This document shows, one piece after another, positions 6,898 to 9,607 of a stretch of 9,607 nt of DNA (positions are counted from its first letter, which is position 1; each line of letters begins with the position of its first letter). Both the position numbers and the translations under genes were made by a program. This DNA is from Lachnospiraceae bacterium. Its GTDB lineage: Bacteria; Bacillota; Clostridia; Lachnospirales; Lachnospiraceae. The notes under the pieces were generated by a model, which saw only the letters and a program-made list of their open reading frames with translations, did no database searches and was not told the origin of the DNA. The stretch lies in assembly GCA_017476305.1 (NCBI GenBank), contig JAFVAA010000790.1, positions 1 through 9,607 of the forward strand, given 5' to 3'.

Positions 6898-6936
6898 TAC
6901 ATCATAAAATATAAAGGGATCAAATTTATGATGTAC
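6897..6936 (+). repeat. perfect 12-bp inverted repeat between GH43 and GH3
   Basis: GTACATCATAAA (6897-6908) and TTTATGATGTAC (6925-6936) are exact reverse complements separated by 16 nt. The left arm begins at the last base of the GH43 stop codon. The right arm contains the ATG at 6928, an alternative upstream start of the GH3 frame. There is no T-run, so it is not an ordinary terminator. In mRNA it would form an intercistronic hairpin just upstream of the GH3 ribosome binding site and would hide the 6928 start. It could mark RNA processing or stabilisation, or tune GH3 translation. Confidence 0.6.
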
Positions 6937-6978
6937 CAGAAAGCATTTTATGATGGATTTTTAAAAGGGGAGGATTTT

Positions 6979-9144
6979 ATGGGAGCAGAAGAGATCGGAA
7001 AAAAGATAGACGAGCTTTTAAAGAAGATGACTCTGGAAGAAAAGACCGGACAGCTCAGGCAGTGCGGACCTTCTCTGGTGGGAGCTTTTGAAGTCAGCTT
7101 TGAAGAGCTTTTGGATATGATGTTTGACGGCAGGATTTCCAAAGAGGAATTTGACCGTCTGATGGGAACGGCAAAGCAGGATTTCAGAGAGGAGGATCTA
7201 AGAGCGGGAAGGATCGGTTCTTATAACGGAATCGGAGATGCCGAAACAGCCAACCGGCTGCAGAAAATAGCAGTAGAAGAAACCAGGCTGGGCATTCCTC
7301 TTTTATTTGGCTATGATGTGATCCACGGCTTCCGGACGGTCACACCGATTCCGCTGGCAGAAAGCTGTGCATGGGAGGATGGACTGTGGGAGCGGACGGC
7401 CAGGCTGGCTGCAGAGGAAGCGACGGCAGCAGGAGTACATATGACATTTGCCCCGATGGCAGATGTGGCGAAGGATGCCAGATGGGGGCGTGTATCGGAA
7501 GGAGCAGGAGAGGATGTGCTTTTGAATGCGCACTATGGAGCCTCGAAGGTGAGAGGGTTTCAGGGAAAAGAGCTTTCTGCCCCCGATGCTATGGCAGCCT
7601 GTGTGAAGCATTTTGCGGCATATGGTGCAGTCGAAGCCGGAAGGGATTATAACCGGGTGGATCTGTCACGGCAGAAGCTTTATGAAGAATATCTGCCTGC
7701 CTATAAAGCGTGCATTGAAGCAGGAGCCAGGGCGGTGATGCCGGCATTTAACGACATAAATGGAGTACCTTGTTCTGTAAACAAGGAACTTTTAAGAGAT
7801 ATTTTAAGAGAGGACTGGGGATTTGACGGGATGACGGTCTCGGATGCGAATGCGATCGCGGAGTGTGTCACGCATGGAATCGCCAGGGATAAAAAGGATG
7901 CCGCAAAGCAGGCGATCCTCGCCGGGATGGATATGGATATGACTTCGGATTCCTATCATGAGGAACTCATCTCTCTGGTGGAAAGCGGTGAGGTAGATGA
8001 AAAAATACTGGATGAAGCCGTGTCACATATCCTTCGGATCAAATTTGAACTGGGGCTTTTTGAACATCCATACCGAACCGGTGCAGAGAGGGAAAGAGAA
8101 GCCTTTCTGACACCGGAAGCGAGAAAATTGGCCTTAGAAGCAGCGGAAAAATCCATCGTTCTTTTAAAGAATGATGGCAGGATTTTGCCGTTAAAAAAAG
8201 AGACCAGAATTGCCGTATTTGGCTCGATGGCAGAAAGTGCAGGGGAAAATACGGGCGCATGGGCAGTAGGAGCGCATCCGGAAGAATGCGTCAGTCTGTT
8301 GGAAGGACTGCAGAATGAGAAGGCAGATGTCCGGTTCTACGGAGAAAACATGGAGCAGATAAAAGAAGCGGCAGAAAGTGCAGATGTGCTTTTAGCGGTT
8401 CTTGGGGAGCATAAGGAGGAGAGCGGGGAAGCGGCCAGCAGGGCTGATATCGGACTTCACGCAGAGCAGCTTTCTTTATTTGAAGAGCTGGTGGCGACAG
8501 AAAAGCCGGTCATCGTGCTTTTGATGAATGGAAGACCTTTAGCGATACCGGAAATTGCCAGGAAGGCATCGGCTGTGATAGAGGGCTGGCAGCTCGGCAC
8601 AGAGGCAGGCAATGCCTATGCCCGCATTCTTTTTGGGGAGACCAATCCATCCGGAAAGCTGACCGTGACCTTTCCATACAGCAGCGGACAGTGTCCGATG
8701 TACTACGCTCATATCAATACCGGAAGACCTGGAGGAAAATCAAAGTTTACGTCCAAATACCTGGATACTCCTCTGGAACCGGTATATCCATTTGGTTTTG
8801 GCCTTTCCTATACCGAGTTTTCCTATGATGCCCTGTCTGTAGAAAAGTCCGGGGCAGGAGTCACGATCCGGATATCCGTAAAAAATGTCGGGGATATTCC
8901 GGGAGAAGAGGTCGTCCAGTGCTATTACAGTAGGAGGACGGCAAAGCGTGTGGGACCTGTCAGAAAGTTGGCAGCGTATCAAAAGCTGTTTCTGGAACCC
9001 GGAGAGACAGAAAAAGTCGTGTTCGAACTAAAAAAGGAAGACCTGGGATATTATGATAAGGATATGAATTATGTGACAGACCTGGAAGATATGGTATTTT
9101 ATGCAGGCACAAATTCGCAGGATACTTTGGAGCAGGCTTTGTGA
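6979..9144 (+). CDS. GH3-family beta-glycosidase (beta-glucosidase/beta-xylosidase type)
   Basis: This retaining exo-glycosidase is predicted to hydrolyse terminal beta-glucosyl, beta-xylosyl or related residues in the cytoplasm. With the chosen start the protein has 721 residues. It begins with the usual MTLEEKxGQL (17-26), followed by a TIM-barrel with GYDVIHGFRT (111-120), DARWGRVSEG (166-175), KHFAAYG (210-216) and GRDYN. GFDGMTVSDANAI (281-293) carries the nucleophile Asp289. The alpha/beta sandwich contains EESGEAASR (480-488), the likely acid/base region (Glu484). The GKLTVTFP and YPFGFGLSYTEF motifs come next, and a C-terminal fibronectin-III-like domain with KRVGPVRKLAAYQK ends the protein. 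There is no signal peptide. Start: ATG 6979 has GGGGAGG 5 nt upstream; ATG 6928 (17 codons earlier) has a poorer site and lies inside the inverted repeat at 6897-6936, so it is less likely. It is the last gene of the esterase operon, and no clear terminator follows. Substrate is not readable. Confidence 0.88.
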   Translation: MGAEEIGKKIDELLKKMTLEEKTGQLRQCGPSLVGAFEVSFEELLDMMFDGRISKEEFDRLMGTAKQDFREEDLRAGRIGSYNGIGDAETANRLQKIAVEETRLGIPLLFGYDVIHGFRTVTPIPLAESCAWEDGLWERTARLAAEEATAAGVHMTFAPMADVAKDARWGRVSEGAGEDVLLNAHYGASKVRGFQGKELSAPDAMAACVKHFAAYGAVEAGRDYNRVDLSRQKLYEEYLPAYKACIEAGARAVMPAFNDINGVPCSVNKELLRDILREDWGFDGMTVSDANAIAECVTHGIARDKKDAAKQAILAGMDMDMTSDSYHEELISLVESGEVDEKILDEAVSHILRIKFELGLFEHPYRTGAEREREAFLTPEARKLALEAAEKSIVLLKNDGRILPLKKETRIAVFGSMAESAGENTGAWAVGAHPEECVSLLEGLQNEKADVRFYGENMEQIKEAAESADVLLAVLGEHKEESGEAASRADIGLHAEQLSLFEELVATEKPVIVLLMNGRPLAIPEIARKASAVIEGWQLGTEAGNAYARILFGETNPSGKLTVTFPYSSGQCPMYYAHINTGRPGGKSKFTSKYLDTPLEPVYPFGFGLSYTEFSYDALSVEKSGAGVTIRISVKNVGDIPGEEVVQCYYSRRTAKRVGPVRKLAAYQKLFLEPGETEKVVFELKKEDLGYYDKDMNYVTDLEDMVFYAGTNSQDTLEQAL

Positions 9145-9184
9145 TCATATCATGCACACAGCTGCAGTAACATTTTGACATCAG

Positions 9185-9245
9185 AAAATATGTCGGATAT
9201 AGATAAAGTTTTTACATGTTCATTTTTTTTGACGGATGCTATCAT
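9185..9245 (+). promoter_or_regulatory. activator-type promoter of the GPH symporter gene, sharing its box with 4250-4310
   Basis: The elements are the box AAAATATGTCGGAT (9185-9198), 18 nt, weak -35 TGTTCA (9217-9222), 17 nt and -10 TATCAT (9240-9245). All spacings equal those of the esterase promoter, while the spacer sequences differ, so this is not a simple duplication. A second partial box, TGACGGAT (9230-9237), sits between -35 and -10 here only. Alternative: TTGACG (9229-9234) could serve as a better -35, but no good -10 lies 16-18 nt beyond it. The rest of 9145-9325 has no gene and no obvious terminator for GH3; the leader after about 9252 shows nothing recognisable. Confidence 0.6.
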
Positions 9246-9325
9246 AGTATCAACATAAGTCGTGTATGGAAAAGGATTTTAGATTCGTGGAAATCGTACA
9301 CCAACTAAAAAAGGAGGAGATGAAT

Positions 9326-9607
9326 ATGGCTGATGTCAATTTAAACGAAGCCGTAAGGGCAAATGTGAAAAAGGAATTAAAGAAACCGTTTATTTTTTTC
9401 CATGCAACTTCTGTAAATGGAGGTGCTATGGCGATTGCAGCGACGATCGCATCCTACTTTTCGCTGTATGTGCAGGAGACGATCAAGATCACGGCAGCAG
9501 AGCTTTCTGTGATCCTGCTGATCTGTTCTCTGTGGGATGCGATCAATGATCCGCTCATGGGCGTGCTGTGCGATTCTATCAATCCGAAAGCGGGAAGGTA
9601 CAGGATC
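9326..9607 (+). CDS. GPH-family (MelB-like) sugar:cation symporter, N-terminal part
   Basis: The first 94 residues of a transporter run off the window edge. A charged, cytoplasmic N-terminus of about 20 residues is followed by a first membrane segment (about 21-47, rich in Ala, Ile, Phe and Gly). A second segment leads into CSLWDAINDPLMGVLCD and then INPKAGRYR. The WDAiNDPlmG.l.D....GRyR pattern is the signature loop of the glycoside-pentoside-hexuronide:cation symporters of the major facilitator superfamily, which import mono- or oligosaccharides with Na+ or H+. It probably supplies the cytoplasmic hydrolases encoded upstream. AAGGAGG (9311-9317) is 8 nt before ATG 9326; the in-frame ATG at 9320 is too close to it. 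Its own promoter at 9185-9245 matches that of the esterase operon. A full GPH protein is about 450-500 residues, so most of it lies outside. Confidence 0.85.
   Translation, partial: MADVNLNEAVRANVKKELKKPFIFFHATSVNGGAMAIAATIASYFSLYVQETIKITAAELSVILLICSLWDAINDPLMGVLCDSINPKAGRYRI

Noticed and set aside
9142..9160. TGTG...CACA partial dyad just after the GH3 stop as a CRP-like or terminator element
   Set aside because: Only four base pairs match and the inner positions fail; there is no T-run, and it is not placed sensibly for a promoter operator.
1..9607. CRISPR arrays, tRNA/rRNA genes and complete insertion sequences
   Set aside because: I saw no regularly spaced repeats, no tRNA-like cloverleaf and no intact transposase or terminal inverted repeats; only the uncertain partial gene at 1-138 hints at a transposase-like family.

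Overview
The window looks like part of a Gram-positive carbohydrate-utilisation locus from a member of the Clostridia, most likely a Lachnospiraceae-type gut anaerobe. The grounds are strong AGGAGG-type ribosome binding sites, moderate G+C, and glycoside hydrolases of the style common in that family, all without signal peptides. The genus cannot be read from the sequence.

Layout. Positions 1-138 hold the C-terminal 45 codons of a gene that starts outside the window. Positions 139-821 contain no intact gene. This AT-rich spacer leads into degraded plus-strand fragments that I read as an aldo/keto reductase (371-573, two reading frames, large internal deletion) and a hexapeptide sugar O-acetyltransferase (585-692). 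From 822 to 4048, on the minus strand, lie a GH78 alpha-L-rhamnosidase-like gene and, upstream of it in the same transcript, a GH43 gene. A short open segment that looks like a gene remnant (4045-4218, minus) overlaps the GH43 start. Positions 4219-4427 are a divergent control region. From 4428 to 9144, on the plus strand, come a cytoplasmic acetyl-esterase-like alpha/beta hydrolase, a second GH43 gene interrupted by one in-frame amber codon, and a GH3 beta-glycosidase. A GPH-family (MelB-like) sugar:cation symporter begins at 9326 and runs off the end.

How the genes fit together. The symporter would import oligosaccharides. The esterase would remove acetyl groups. GH43, GH78 and GH3 would clip arabinosyl/xylosyl, rhamnosyl and beta-linked terminal sugars inside the cell. 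This suits debranched pectin or hemicellulose fragments, but the actual substrate is an inference.

Main novelty. The esterase operon and the symporter gene have promoters with the same unusual layout: a 14-nt identical box (AAAATATGTCGGAT), exactly 18 nt, a poor -35 (TGTTCW), exactly 17 nt, then a TATSAT -10. This suggests one activator, not encoded in the window, controls both. Other points are the amber codon in the second GH43, a perfect 12-bp inverted repeat between GH43 and GH3 that buries an alternative GH3 start codon, and atypical active-site motifs in the GH78 and first GH43 proteins.
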